NCBI GenBank assembly: GCA_029265085.1
Contig: JAJUJY010000171.1
Coordinates: forward strand, 1-8,546
Source of the DNA: Chloroflexota bacterium
GTDB taxonomy: Bacteria > Chloroflexota > Anaerolineae > Anaerolineales > Anaerolineaceae
Direction: 5' to 3'
Length of the DNA: 8,546 nucleotides
Made by a program: the position numbers and the translations under genes. The notes under the pieces are model-generated. The model worked only from the letters and a program-made list of their open reading frames with translations. It had not been told where the DNA came from and ran no database searches. Of the stretch, positions 1 to 7,590 are shown one piece after another (the stretch's first letter is position 1; every line of letters starts with the position of its first letter).

Positions 1-112
<112 letters not shown>

Positions 113-131
113 CAAAATGCAATCATGCAGT

Positions 132-160
132 ATGCCTCTCGGTACCAGAGAGGCATTTTT
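132..160 (+). terminator. Rho-independent attenuator of the SAM-I riboswitch
   Basis: A 9-bp perfect stem pairs 132-140 with 148-156 around a 7-nt loop (141-147), followed by a run of T (156-160), the form of an intrinsic terminator. Its left arm contains CTCTC (136-140), which is complementary to GAGAG (108-112) in the 3' strand of aptamer helix P1. Those two segments can form an alternative antiterminator when P1 is open, with a small TGCA/TGCA hairpin (118-121 with 126-129) between them. With SAM bound, P1 holds 108-112, the terminator forms and transcription stops before metH. The pairing is seen in the sequence; the direction of control follows from the known class. Confidence 0.93.
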
Positions 161-166
161 ATACCT

Positions 167-170
167 GGAG
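167..170 (+). promoter_or_regulatory. Ribosome binding site that fixes the metH start
   Basis: GGAG sits 9 nt upstream of the ATG at 180. It is directly adjacent to another in-frame ATG at 171, which is too close to be used with it. It lies just beyond the attenuator T-run, so only read-through transcripts carry it. This supports 180 as the start. Confidence 0.75.
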
Positions 171-179
171 ATGATTTTT

Positions 180-3100
180 ATGGAACGTAAATATACCAAT
201 CGCCGTTATCTGGATGCTTTAGAAGAACGTGTATTAGTTTTTGATGGGGCAATGGGGACCAGTTTGCAAAAACAAAACCTTACCGCTGACCATTTTGGCG
301 GTGAGAAATTTAATGGTTGCAATGATTTTTTGGTCATTAGTTATCCTAAAGCGGTTGAAATCGTTCACCGTTCTTTTCTTGAAGTTGGGGTGGATGTTCT
401 TGAAACCGACACCTTTCGTTCTAACCGAATTACTCTAGCGGAGTACGGTCTTCAGGATCGTGTTATCGAAATCAATCAAACGGCTGCTGCATTGGCTCGA
501 AGATTAGCAGAAGAATACAGCACTCCAGACCATCCCCGGTTTGTGGCTGGTTCCATTGGGCCATCCGGGAAACTTCCCTCTATGGATGATCCGGAACTAT
601 CCAATATCGCTTTTGCTGATTTACGTGATGTCTTTTGTGAACAAGCAAGCGGGTTGATACAAGGCGGAGTCGATGTAATCCTGGTGGAAACTTCACAGGA
701 TATTTTAGAGGTACGGGCAGCCATTTTGGGTGTTCATCAGGCTTTTGAACAAACTGGTGTTTATCTGCCTATACAGGCGCAGGTGACGCTGGATACCACC
801 GGCCGGATGCTGTTAGGAACTGATATTTCGGCTGTTTTATCCATCCTCGACGGATTGTCTATCGATGTGATTGGTTTGAATTGCTCAACCGGTCCGGATT
901 ATATGCGCGAACCGGTGCGGTATTTGGGTGAGCAATCCGCTCTCCCAATATCCTGCATCCCCAACGCTGGTTTGCCTTTAAACGTGGATGGACAGGCTGT
1001 ATATCCTCTGGAGCCTGAACCCTTTGCAGACGCTCTGACTGAGTTTGTGGAGAAGAACGGTGTCAGTGTGGTTGGTGGTTGTTGTGGAACGACCCCAGCA
1101 CACCTCAAATGTTTGGTTGAAAAAGTGGGCGGGAAAAAGCGTGCTCCCCGGCCAGTGTTGGATGTACCCCGCCTGGCTTCAGCGATGCAGGCGATGCCGA
1201 TGCTGCAAGAACCTCGACCATTCTTAATTGGTGAGCGATTAAATACCCAGGGCAGCCTGAAATTTAAACAGCTTATACTGGCTGAACAATATGACGATAT
1301 TTTATCGCTTGCTCAACAGCAGGTTGACAGTGGCGCGCACAGTCTTGATTTGTGTGTAGCGCTTACTGAACGCGGTGATGAAGCTGAAACCATGCGTAAG
1401 GTAATTAAAAAATTATCACCATTAGTGCGCGTACCGTTTGTGATCGACACAACTGAACCCGAGGTGATGGAAGTTGCACTGCAAACAGCACCTGGACGAT
1501 GTTTGATTAACTCAACCCATCTGGAAGGCGGGCGCAGTAAAGCAGACCGAATTTTTAATCTGGCGAAATTGTATAATGCTGCGATCATTGTCCTGACCAT
1601 TGACGAGCAAGGTATGGCAAAAACGGCAGACCGTAAGCTGGAAGTTGCCAGGAAAATTTACCAGATCGCGGTAAACGAACACCAATTAAAACCGAGTGAT
1701 CTGGTGTTTGATGCTCTGACCTTCACGCTCGCAACTGGAGACCCAGAATTTACCCAATCTGCTGAGGAAACGATTGAGGGGATCCGCCGGATTAAAACAG
1801 AATTGCCGGGGGTATTAACTTCCCTTGGGGTCAGCAATGTGTCTTTTGGTCTGGGGAAAAATGCCCGTTCAATCTTAAATAGTGTAATGCTGTACCATTG
1901 TGTACAGGCTGGACTGGATATGGCTATTGTCAATCCAGCCCATATTACTCCGTATGCTGAAATTCCGGATCAAGAGCGTGAATTGGCCGAGGATCTAATC
2001 TTCAATCGGCGGGCAGATGCCTTACAGCGATTGATTGAGCACATGGAACATAGCCGAGCTGGTGCAACCCAACAAGAACGGGGGGATAAAGCAGCGTTGT
2101 TGAATCTGACTGCTGAACAACGTTTGCATTACCGGATTTTGCATCGGATTAAGGAAGACATTGAAGCAGATATTGATGAAATCATCTTTCGGGATCCGGG
2201 AAAAAATAAACATGAGGTTGCGGTTCACACGTTGAATACGGTTTTGTTGCCGGCTATGAAAGAGGTTGGCGACAAATTTGGCAGCGGTGAATTGATTTTG
2301 CCCTTTGTGTTACAGTCCGCCGAAGTAATGAAAAAATCGGTTGCCTACTTAGAAAATTACCTGGAGCGAAAAGAGGGTGTTTCCAAAGGGCGGATGGTTT
2401 TGGCGACGGTTTACGGCGATGTACATGACATTGGCAAAAACCTGGTAAAAACGATCCTGAGCAATAATGGTTATGAGGTGATTGATTTAGGCAAGCAGGT
2501 GCCTGCAGAAACGATCATATCTAGAGCAGTGGAAGTACAAGCCACAGCAATTGGCTTAAGTGCCTTGCTGGTTAGCACATCCAAGCAGATGCCTTTGATT
2601 GTGAATGAGCTGCAGCGGCGTGGATTGAAATTCCCGGTTTTGATTGGCGGCGCAGCGATTAACCGTCGTTTTGGCCGGCGAATTTTGCTAACGGAACAAG
2701 ATGCGTTTTATGAACCAGGTGTTTTTTATTGTAAAGATGCCTTTGAAGGCCTTGAGACGATGGATGCGTTAACTGATCCGGATAAACACAAGCTGCTGCT
2801 TGAAAAAATTAACAAGGAATCAGCCCTGGAATTAGGACGAGCAGCACAGGCTGAACCGACCGCAAGAATCCAGGCAAACCGCTCCAATGTTGGCAAAGCG
2901 GCAAGAATCCCCCGCCCGCCAAGCTGGGGGCCGAGGGTTGTCCGGCACATGCCGTTGGAAGTGGTAGCTCAGCACTTGTTTAAGAATGAATTATTCCGTT
3001 TATCCTGGGGCGCTAAAAATACGCATGGAGAAGCGTGGACCAAATTGGAAGCGGAATACGAACAGCGGCTTGAACAAATGCGGCGCCAGGCTCAGCAAGA

Positions 3101-3707
3101 AGGCTGGCTGCAGCCTCAGGCAGTTTATGGCTATTGGCCAGCACAAGCAGATGGTGAAGCATTAATTATTTACGAACCAGGCAGCGTTCAGGCTGGTTCG
3201 CCAGCTGAAATTCTCCGCTTTGCTTTTCCACGCCAACAAGCTGGTGAGAATTTATGTCTTGCAGATTATTTTGCGCCAGTGGAATCGGGAGTTATGGATG
3301 TCGTTGCTTTCCAGGTTGTAACTGTTGGGCAGGCAGCTACAGAACGCTTTGACCGGTTGCAAGCTGCTGGGGATTATACAGAAGCATATTTCACCCACGG
3401 CCTGGCTGTGCAGATGGCTGAAGCGACAGCTGAATATTTACACCGGCATATCCGGCGTGAGCTAGGGTTGGAGGTTGAGCAGGGGAAACGGTATTCCTGG
3501 GGATACCCGGCCATACCGGAGCTGGAAGACCATGAAAAGGTGTTTACCTTGCTGCCCGCCGAATCCGAATTGGGGATGAACCTGACTGCAGCTTACCAAT
3601 TAGTACCTGAGCAATCCACCGCGGCGATTATTGTCCATCATCCGCAAGCAAAATATTTCAATATCGGTGAAAGCCGGGTAGAACAGTTGATGAAAGCCGC
3701 CTCTTAG
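180..3707 (+). CDS. metH: Cobalamin-dependent methionine synthase MetH
   Basis: This cytoplasmic enzyme transfers methyl from 5-methyltetrahydrofolate, via cobalamin, to homocysteine. It has 1175 residues against about 1227 in E. coli, and all four modules are present. The homocysteine barrel (about 12-325) has zinc ligands Cys235, Cys301 and Cys302 in NCS and GGCCGTTP. The pterin barrel (about 345-610) contains GERLN at 351-355. The cobalamin cap and Rossmann unit (about 640-870) contain DVHDIG, with His749 as cobalt ligand, and GGAA at 823-826. The C-terminal SAM-dependent reactivation domain (about 920-1170) contains RYSWGYP starting at Arg1104. The pterin barrel reads DLCVA where E. coli has a DINVD-like motif, so it belongs to a divergent MetH lineage. 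The open frame extends up to a GTG at 60, but that lies inside the riboswitch; ATG 180 follows the attenuator and a GGAG. The gene is first in a SAM-controlled operon, 27 nt before the next gene. Confidence 0.97.
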   Translation: MERKYTNRRYLDALEERVLVFDGAMGTSLQKQNLTADHFGGEKFNGCNDFLVISYPKAVEIVHRSFLEVGVDVLETDTFRSNRITLAEYGLQDRVIEINQTAAALARRLAEEYSTPDHPRFVAGSIGPSGKLPSMDDPELSNIAFADLRDVFCEQASGLIQGGVDVILVETSQDILEVRAAILGVHQAFEQTGVYLPIQAQVTLDTTGRMLLGTDISAVLSILDGLSIDVIGLNCSTGPDYMREPVRYLGEQSALPISCIPNAGLPLNVDGQAVYPLEPEPFADALTEFVEKNGVSVVGGCCGTTPAHLKCLVEKVGGKKRAPRPVLDVPRLASAMQAMPMLQEPRPFLIGERLNTQGSLKFKQLILAEQYDDILSLAQQQVDSGAHSLDLCVALTERGDEAETMRKVIKKLSPLVRVPFVIDTTEPEVMEVALQTAPGRCLINSTHLEGGRSKADRIFNLAKLYNAAIIVLTIDEQGMAKTADRKLEVARKIYQIAVNEHQLKPSDLVFDALTFTLATGDPEFTQSAEETIEGIRRIKTELPGVLTSLGVSNVSFGLGKNARSILNSVMLYHCVQAGLDMAIVNPAHITPYAEIPDQERELAEDLIFNRRADALQRLIEHMEHSRAGATQQERGDKAALLNLTAEQRLHYRILHRIKEDIEADIDEIIFRDPGKNKHEVAVHTLNTVLLPAMKEVGDKFGSGELILPFVLQSAEVMKKSVAYLENYLERKEGVSKGRMVLATVYGDVHDIGKNLVKTILSNNGYEVIDLGKQVPAETIISRAVEVQATAIGLSALLVSTSKQMPLIVNELQRRGLKFPVLIGGAAINRRFGRRILLTEQDAFYEPGVFYCKDAFEGLETMDALTDPDKHKLLLEKINKESALELGRAAQAEPTARIQANRSNVGKAARIPRPPSWGPRVVRHMPLEVVAQHLFKNELFRLSWGAKNTHGEAWTKLEAEYEQRLEQMRRQAQQEGWLQPQAVYGYWPAQADGEALIIYEPGSVQAGSPAEILRFAFPRQQAGENLCLADYFAPVESGVMDVVAFQVVTVGQAATERFDRLQAAGDYTEAYFTHGLAVQMAEATAEYLHRHIRRELGLEVEQGKRYSWGYPAIPELEDHEKVFTLLPAESELGMNLTAAYQLVPEQSTAAIIVHHPQAKYFNIGESRVEQLMKAAS

Positions 3708-3734
3708 GTTGGTTTAGACAGAAGGAGGTAAGGT

Positions 3735-5609
3735 ATGGCTACCCAAAAATTTCTCGAGATGATTGATTCTGGCAAACCAGTCTTTTCCGACGGCGCAATG
3801 GGTACATTGCTGCACCAGCGGGGAATCGGGTTTGAGAGTTGTTTTGATGCCTTGAATTTATCCAATCCAGCAGCGGTTGCACAGATCCACCGCGAGTATA
3901 TTGATGCAGGTTCTCAAATTATCCAAACGAACACTTTTGGTGCAAACCGTTACAAACTTGCGCAGCACGGACTGGAAGATAAGGTAGTTGAAATAAATGC
4001 TGCAGGTGTGGAATTAGCCCGCCGGGTGGTGATGGCATCGTTTAAAGATATTTTGATTGCCGGGGATATTGGTCCGCTGGGGGTGCGCCTGGCTCCATTT
4101 GGCAGGGTGCAGCCTGAACAGGCCCGCCAGATATTCGCAGAGCAAATCCAGGCATTGGTTGATGCTGGAATTGATTTGTTGATTATCGAGACAATGACGG
4201 ATCTCTATGAAATTCGGGAAGCCATCCAGGCAGCTCGCCAAATTTCAACAGATTTACCCGTGGTTGCTTCGATGACCTTTACCCGGGATGATCGGACTCT
4301 ATTGGGGGATGGACCGATGAAAGTGGCTAGCAAGATTGCCGAAGCGGGAGCAGATTTGATTGGCGTTAATTGTTCCGGCGGTCCAAACCAGATTTTGCGA
4401 ATTCTCAAGCAAATGCATCAGGCTGTTCCTAACGGAAAATTTTCTGTGATGCCAAACGCAGGTTGGCCTGAGCAGGTTGGCGGACGGATTATGTATCCTG
4501 CCGCGCCGGAGTATTTTTCCGATTACGCATTGGCTTTTTGGAAGGCTGGAGCTAATTTAATCGGCGGCTGCTGCGGAACCACACCGAAACATATTACGAT
4601 TATGCGCCAGGCAATCGAATCCGCGCCTGATGCACCAATGGAAAATGGATTCTCGTTGAGTGTGGTCGAACGGGAAGATGAGACTCAGGCAGCGCACCCG
4701 CCAACCCAACTGGCTGAACGCATTGCAAATGGAAAATTTGTGGTAGCTGTTGAAATGGATCCTCCGCGCGGCTTAACCACTCAAAAAATCCTGGCCGGGG
4801 CTAGTCTGCTAGCAGAAGCCGGGGCTGATGTGATCAATGTTGCTGATAGCCCAATGGCAAGAATGCGGATGAGTCCCTGGGCTGTTTGTAATTTGATTCA
4901 ACGGAAGGTTGGGATTGAAACTGTACTGCATTTCCCGACTCGCGGACGAAATTTGCTGCGAGTGCAAGGCGATTTATTAGCTGCCCACGCCTTAGACGTC
5001 CGTAATGTGTTTGTGGTCATGGGAGATCCAACCGCGATTGGCGATTACCCGGATGCGATGGATAATTATGATCTGGTGCCTTCCGGATTGATCAAGTTGA
5101 TTAAACAAGGGTTTAATGCGGGTGTGGATCATGCAGGGATGGAAATTGGCCAGCCAACCTCGTTTTTTGTGGGTTGTGCGTTAAATTTAAATCCACCAGA
5201 TCCGCAGACGGAAATTAAAAACCTGCGCCGGAAAATTAAAGCAGGGGCGGATTTTGTACTGACTCAACCAATTTATGATGCCCAGGCAGCTAAAGCTGTA
5301 TTAGACCAAATTAAACAAGAAATCGAAGGGTTCCATCTGCCGATTTTGGTAGGTATATTGCCGTTGGCCAGCTCCCGGCATGCGGCTTTTCTGCATCATG
5401 AGGTTCCCGGGATTGATATACCTGAATCGATTCAAGCCCGCATGAGCCAGGCAGGTGAAAATGGCGCACGTGAGGGAATTAAAATTGCATTAGAATTAGT
5501 AGATCAATTCCGATCCTTTGCCCAAGGGATTTATATCATGCCAGCTTTCAACCGGTTTGACTATGCTGCCGAAATTATTGAGGGCGTGTGCAGGGAGGGG
5601 TGTAGCTAA
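3735..5609 (+). CDS. yitJ: Bifunctional homocysteine S-methyltransferase / methylenetetrahydrofolate reductase (YitJ type)
   Basis: This 624-residue fusion has two halves. The N-terminal homocysteine methyltransferase barrel (about 1-300) keeps DGAMGT and all three zinc cysteines: Cys213 in NCSGGP, and Cys279 and Cys280 in GGCCGTTP. The C-terminal half (about 325-615) is a MetF-type FAD-dependent reductase that makes 5-methyltetrahydrofolate. It shows VAVEMDPPRG with Glu340 at the expected acid position, MGDPT with Asp431, TQPIYD with Gln511, and MPAFNRF near the end. The arrangement and length match B. subtilis YitJ, itself an S-box gene. A strong AGGAGG (3723-3728) lies 6 nt before the ATG. 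The gene follows metH by 27 nt with no terminator between, so it should be co-transcribed under the same riboswitch. The reductase plainly feeds MetH. The methyl donor of the zinc barrel is unclear, because no cobalamin or pterin domain is attached. Confidence 0.95.
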   Translation: MATQKFLEMIDSGKPVFSDGAMGTLLHQRGIGFESCFDALNLSNPAAVAQIHREYIDAGSQIIQTNTFGANRYKLAQHGLEDKVVEINAAGVELARRVVMASFKDILIAGDIGPLGVRLAPFGRVQPEQARQIFAEQIQALVDAGIDLLIIETMTDLYEIREAIQAARQISTDLPVVASMTFTRDDRTLLGDGPMKVASKIAEAGADLIGVNCSGGPNQILRILKQMHQAVPNGKFSVMPNAGWPEQVGGRIMYPAAPEYFSDYALAFWKAGANLIGGCCGTTPKHITIMRQAIESAPDAPMENGFSLSVVEREDETQAAHPPTQLAERIANGKFVVAVEMDPPRGLTTQKILAGASLLAEAGADVINVADSPMARMRMSPWAVCNLIQRKVGIETVLHFPTRGRNLLRVQGDLLAAHALDVRNVFVVMGDPTAIGDYPDAMDNYDLVPSGLIKLIKQGFNAGVDHAGMEIGQPTSFFVGCALNLNPPDPQTEIKNLRRKIKAGADFVLTQPIYDAQAAKAVLDQIKQEIEGFHLPILVGILPLASSRHAAFLHHEVPGIDIPESIQARMSQAGENGAREGIKIALELVDQFRSFAQGIYIMPAFNRFDYAAEIIEGVCREGCS

Positions 5610-5653
5610 TTTTGTTTTTTCTGGGGCATTTTCGGTTTCTGTAAATCATTTTG

Positions 5654-5662
5654 TGCGATAAT
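5654..5662 (+). promoter_or_regulatory. Possible extended -10 promoter in the 188-bp spacer
   Basis: TGCGATAAT matches an extended -10 element (TG, one base, then a TATAAT-like hexamer with one mismatch). No good -35 is seen 16-18 bases upstream. If used, it would give a leader of about 130 nt before the metallophosphoesterase gene. The rest of the spacer (5610-5797) shows no convincing terminator after the operon. It has only a small TTACC/GGTAA palindrome (5761-5773) and a 37-codon open stretch discussed under rejected items. Confidence 0.3.
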
Positions 5663-5797
5663 CAAACAAAGGCAGTAACTATTCTATTGGAATGATGTGC
5701 CAGATATTGGTTCTTTGAAATCAGTAGGGTTCCAGGTTAAAGATGCCGGGTGGCGCAAGATTACCGCCGGTAAATTCCTTTCATTATCGAGTGTGCC

Positions 5798-6523
5798 ATG
5801 CGGATATTAATCTTATCGGACATTCATGCGAATTTTGACGCATTACAGGCTGTTTTATCAGATGCTGGACAGGTTGATTCGGTCTGGTGTTTGGGGGATC
5901 TGGTGGGGTACGGACCTGATCCGAATGAGGTGATCGAGTTGATACGCATGCAGCCGTTTTTGGTTTGCCTGATGGGTAACCATGATGCGGCGGTTCTTGG
6001 GCAGCTTGACCTGGAATCATTCAATCGTGATGCGCAGCTCTCTGCTGAGTGGACGCGAACGGTGTTAAAAGAGGAAAATAAAAAATTTCTGGAAACCCTC
6101 GCAGAAAAAAGGGTGATTGAATCCGTTACCCTGAGTCATGGAAGCCCACGAAACCCCATCTGGGAATATCTTTTAGATCTTTCGACCGTTACTTTAAATT
6201 TTGATCATTTTTTAACCCCTTATTGTTTTGTAGGACATACACATATTCCGATTCACTACCAATATACGAATAATGGGCATGTAAACTGGTCGATCCCTCA
6301 ATCCGGACAGCCGGTTCAATTACCTATCCGTTCCATTTTAAATCCAGGTTCTGTTGGGCAGCCGCGAGACCGTGATCCGCGATCATCTTATGCGATATTC
6401 GATCCTGATGCGAAGACCTGGGAATTACACCGAGTCAGCTATGATCCTAAGCCAGTTCAAAAGAGAATTTTAGAGGCAGGGCTTCCCCGACGACATGCTT
6501 ATCGTTTAGATGAGGGTTGGTAA
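5798..6523 (+). CDS. Calcineurin-like metallophosphoesterase family protein
   Basis: This 241-residue protein is an apparently cytoplasmic two-metal phosphoesterase with no signal peptide. The metal-binding motifs appear in the canonical order: DIHAN (Asp8, His10), GDLVGYG (Asp34), GNHD (Asn61, His62), SHGSP (His114) and GHTH (His147, His149). NPGSVGQPRD follows, as in YfcE-like and related small phosphodiesterases. The family acts on phosphodiesters or phosphomonoesters; the substrate cannot be told from sequence. The DxHxN start, the G-Y-G-P-D-P loop and the length fit the group often annotated simply as metallophosphoesterase. The ATG at 5798 has only a weak GAG (5789-5791) upstream, but the catalytic DIH motif starts at residue 8, so a later start is excluded. 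It is 188 bp downstream of the methionine operon and 72 bp upstream of the lipoprotein gene, without a visible terminator between, so it may be co-transcribed with the latter. Confidence 0.9.
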   Translation: MRILILSDIHANFDALQAVLSDAGQVDSVWCLGDLVGYGPDPNEVIELIRMQPFLVCLMGNHDAAVLGQLDLESFNRDAQLSAEWTRTVLKEENKKFLETLAEKRVIESVTLSHGSPRNPIWEYLLDLSTVTLNFDHFLTPYCFVGHTHIPIHYQYTNNGHVNWSIPQSGQPVQLPIRSILNPGSVGQPRDRDPRSSYAIFDPDAKTWELHRVSYDPKPVQKRILEAGLPRRHAYRLDEGW

Positions 6524-6583
6524 TCGGAACTTTTTATTAATTGTGCCGTCTTATCTTTGACATCACTTTTCAACATTCCGGAG

Positions 6584-6588
6584 AGGAG
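6584..6588 (+). promoter_or_regulatory. Ribosome binding site that fixes the lipoprotein start
   Basis: AGGAG lies 7 nt before the ATG at 6596. The in-frame TTG at 6557 would add 13 residues (ending in ERRRK) ahead of the signal peptide and has no comparable site. ATG 6596 also gives a standard-length lipoprotein signal peptide. Confidence 0.8.
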
Positions 6589-6595
6589 ACGAAAA

Positions 6596-7540
6596 ATGGA
6601 CAAACGACTTGGTTTAATCTTTTTAATTTTTGTATTTTTGCTGTCTGGGTGCCAGGCTGCTTCCCGGACGGAAGCACCCGCTATGGAATCTATTGGTATC
6701 AGCGGTGCGCCAATGGAAGCACCGTTGATGCCCGAAGCAGAGTACGCAAAATCAGCGGATTATGCCAACAGCACGGCGGATGCGGTTGCTCCCACTGTGG
6801 AACGGTTGGTCATTAAAAATGCCAACCTATCGATTGTGGTGGCCGATCCCGCAAAGGTCGTTAAAGAGATTGGGGCAATGGCAGAACGAATGGGTGGTTT
6901 TGTGGTGAACTCGAATGTTTACCAAAACTCAACCAACACAGGGGTTAAATATACCGAAGCAAATATCCTGGTTCGCGTTCCTGCTGAGCAATTAACAGCG
7001 GCGATGGACGAAATTAAAGCCAAGGTCAAAAACGCTGAAACAGATGTAACAAATGAATCTGTTACCGGACAGGATGTTACCTCAGAATATACCGACTTGA
7101 GCTCACGGCTGCGCAATTTGGAAGATACGGCTGCTCAGCTGCGCAAGATTATGGAAGAAGCTTCCAAAACAGAAGATGTTTTAAGCGTTTTCAATGAGTT
7201 GCAGCGTGTCAACGGAGAAATTGAAGTTATTAAAGGACAAATGAAATATTACGAAGAATCGGCTGCGATGTCAGCAATCTCTGTCTATATCCAGGCGGAA
7301 GAAGCGATTGCTCCGATCTCTGTCGGGGGATGGAAACCTCAAGGTGTGGCTCGTGATGCTGTTCAGGCTTTGATTGATGCCTATCAGGTGATTGCCAGCG
7401 GCGCAATTTGGGCGGTCATTTTCTGCCTGCCGATCTTGTTACCGATTGGATTGGTCGTGTTCTTTATAGTCAAAGGTGTGCAGCGGGCACGTCGTAATCG
7501 CAAGAAAGCCGTAGCATCAGAGCCCAAAGGCAACGAATAA
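6596..7540 (+). CDS. DUF4349 domain-containing lipoprotein
   Basis: This 314-residue exported protein has a short basic start (MDKR), a hydrophobic core (5-16) and lipobox LLSGC, with Cys19 as the predicted lipidated residue. A low-complexity Ala/Pro/Glu linker (about 20-66) follows. The DUF4349 region (about 69-235) is recognised from the GGFV motif (100-103), LVRVPAEQL (125-133), the SVTGQDVTSEYTDL stretch (155-168), RLRNLE (171-176), EDVLSVFNELQRVNGEIE (193-210) and a closing AISVYI strand. Residues about 165-222 look like a helical hairpin or coiled coil. A transmembrane segment (about 269-293) and a basic tail (QRARRNRKK) end the protein. Tail in the cytoplasm and domain outside is the inferred topology. 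The function of the domain is unknown to me; a role in envelope sensing or scaffolding would be speculation. The gene ends 5 bp before a strong terminator. Confidence 0.92.
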   Translation: MDKRLGLIFLIFVFLLSGCQAASRTEAPAMESIGISGAPMEAPLMPEAEYAKSADYANSTADAVAPTVERLVIKNANLSIVVADPAKVVKEIGAMAERMGGFVVNSNVYQNSTNTGVKYTEANILVRVPAEQLTAAMDEIKAKVKNAETDVTNESVTGQDVTSEYTDLSSRLRNLEDTAAQLRKIMEEASKTEDVLSVFNELQRVNGEIEVIKGQMKYYEESAAMSAISVYIQAEEAIAPISVGGWKPQGVARDAVQALIDAYQVIASGAIWAVIFCLPILLPIGLVVFFIVKGVQRARRNRKKAVASEPKGNE

Positions 7541-7545
7541 ATGAT

Positions 7546-7580
7546 AAGCTCCAGAATGGATGACCGTTCTGGAGCTTTTT
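7546..7580 (+). terminator. Rho-independent terminator between convergent genes
   Basis: An 11-bp perfect stem pairs 7546-7556 with 7567-7577 around a 10-nt loop, running into TTTTT (7576-7580). It ends the lipoprotein transcript. The same hairpin read on the minus strand lies just after the alpha-galactosidase stop codon. There it is followed by a less regular T-rich stretch, so it may serve both genes, more weakly on the minus side. Confidence 0.93.
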
Positions 7581-7590
7581 ATTTTGAAGC

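Noticed and set aside
5761..5773. TTACC/GGTAA palindrome as a terminator or operator
   Set aside because: The stem is only 5 bp with a 3-nt loop and has no T-run; a chance occurrence is likely.
5697..5810. 37-codon GTG-started open frame in the spacer before the metallophosphoesterase gene
   Set aside because: No credible ribosome binding site, overlap with the next gene start, and no recognised homologue. It is kept only as a point to check, not as a gene.
5784..6024. Two minus-strand open frames opposite the metallophosphoesterase gene
   Set aside because: They are shadows of a gene whose catalytic motifs are clear on the plus strand; the translations are low-complexity and Pro/Ser-rich.
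6557..6562. TTGACA as a -35 box for the lipoprotein gene
   Set aside because: No -10-like hexamer occurs 16-18 bases downstream; that position holds the ribosome binding site instead.
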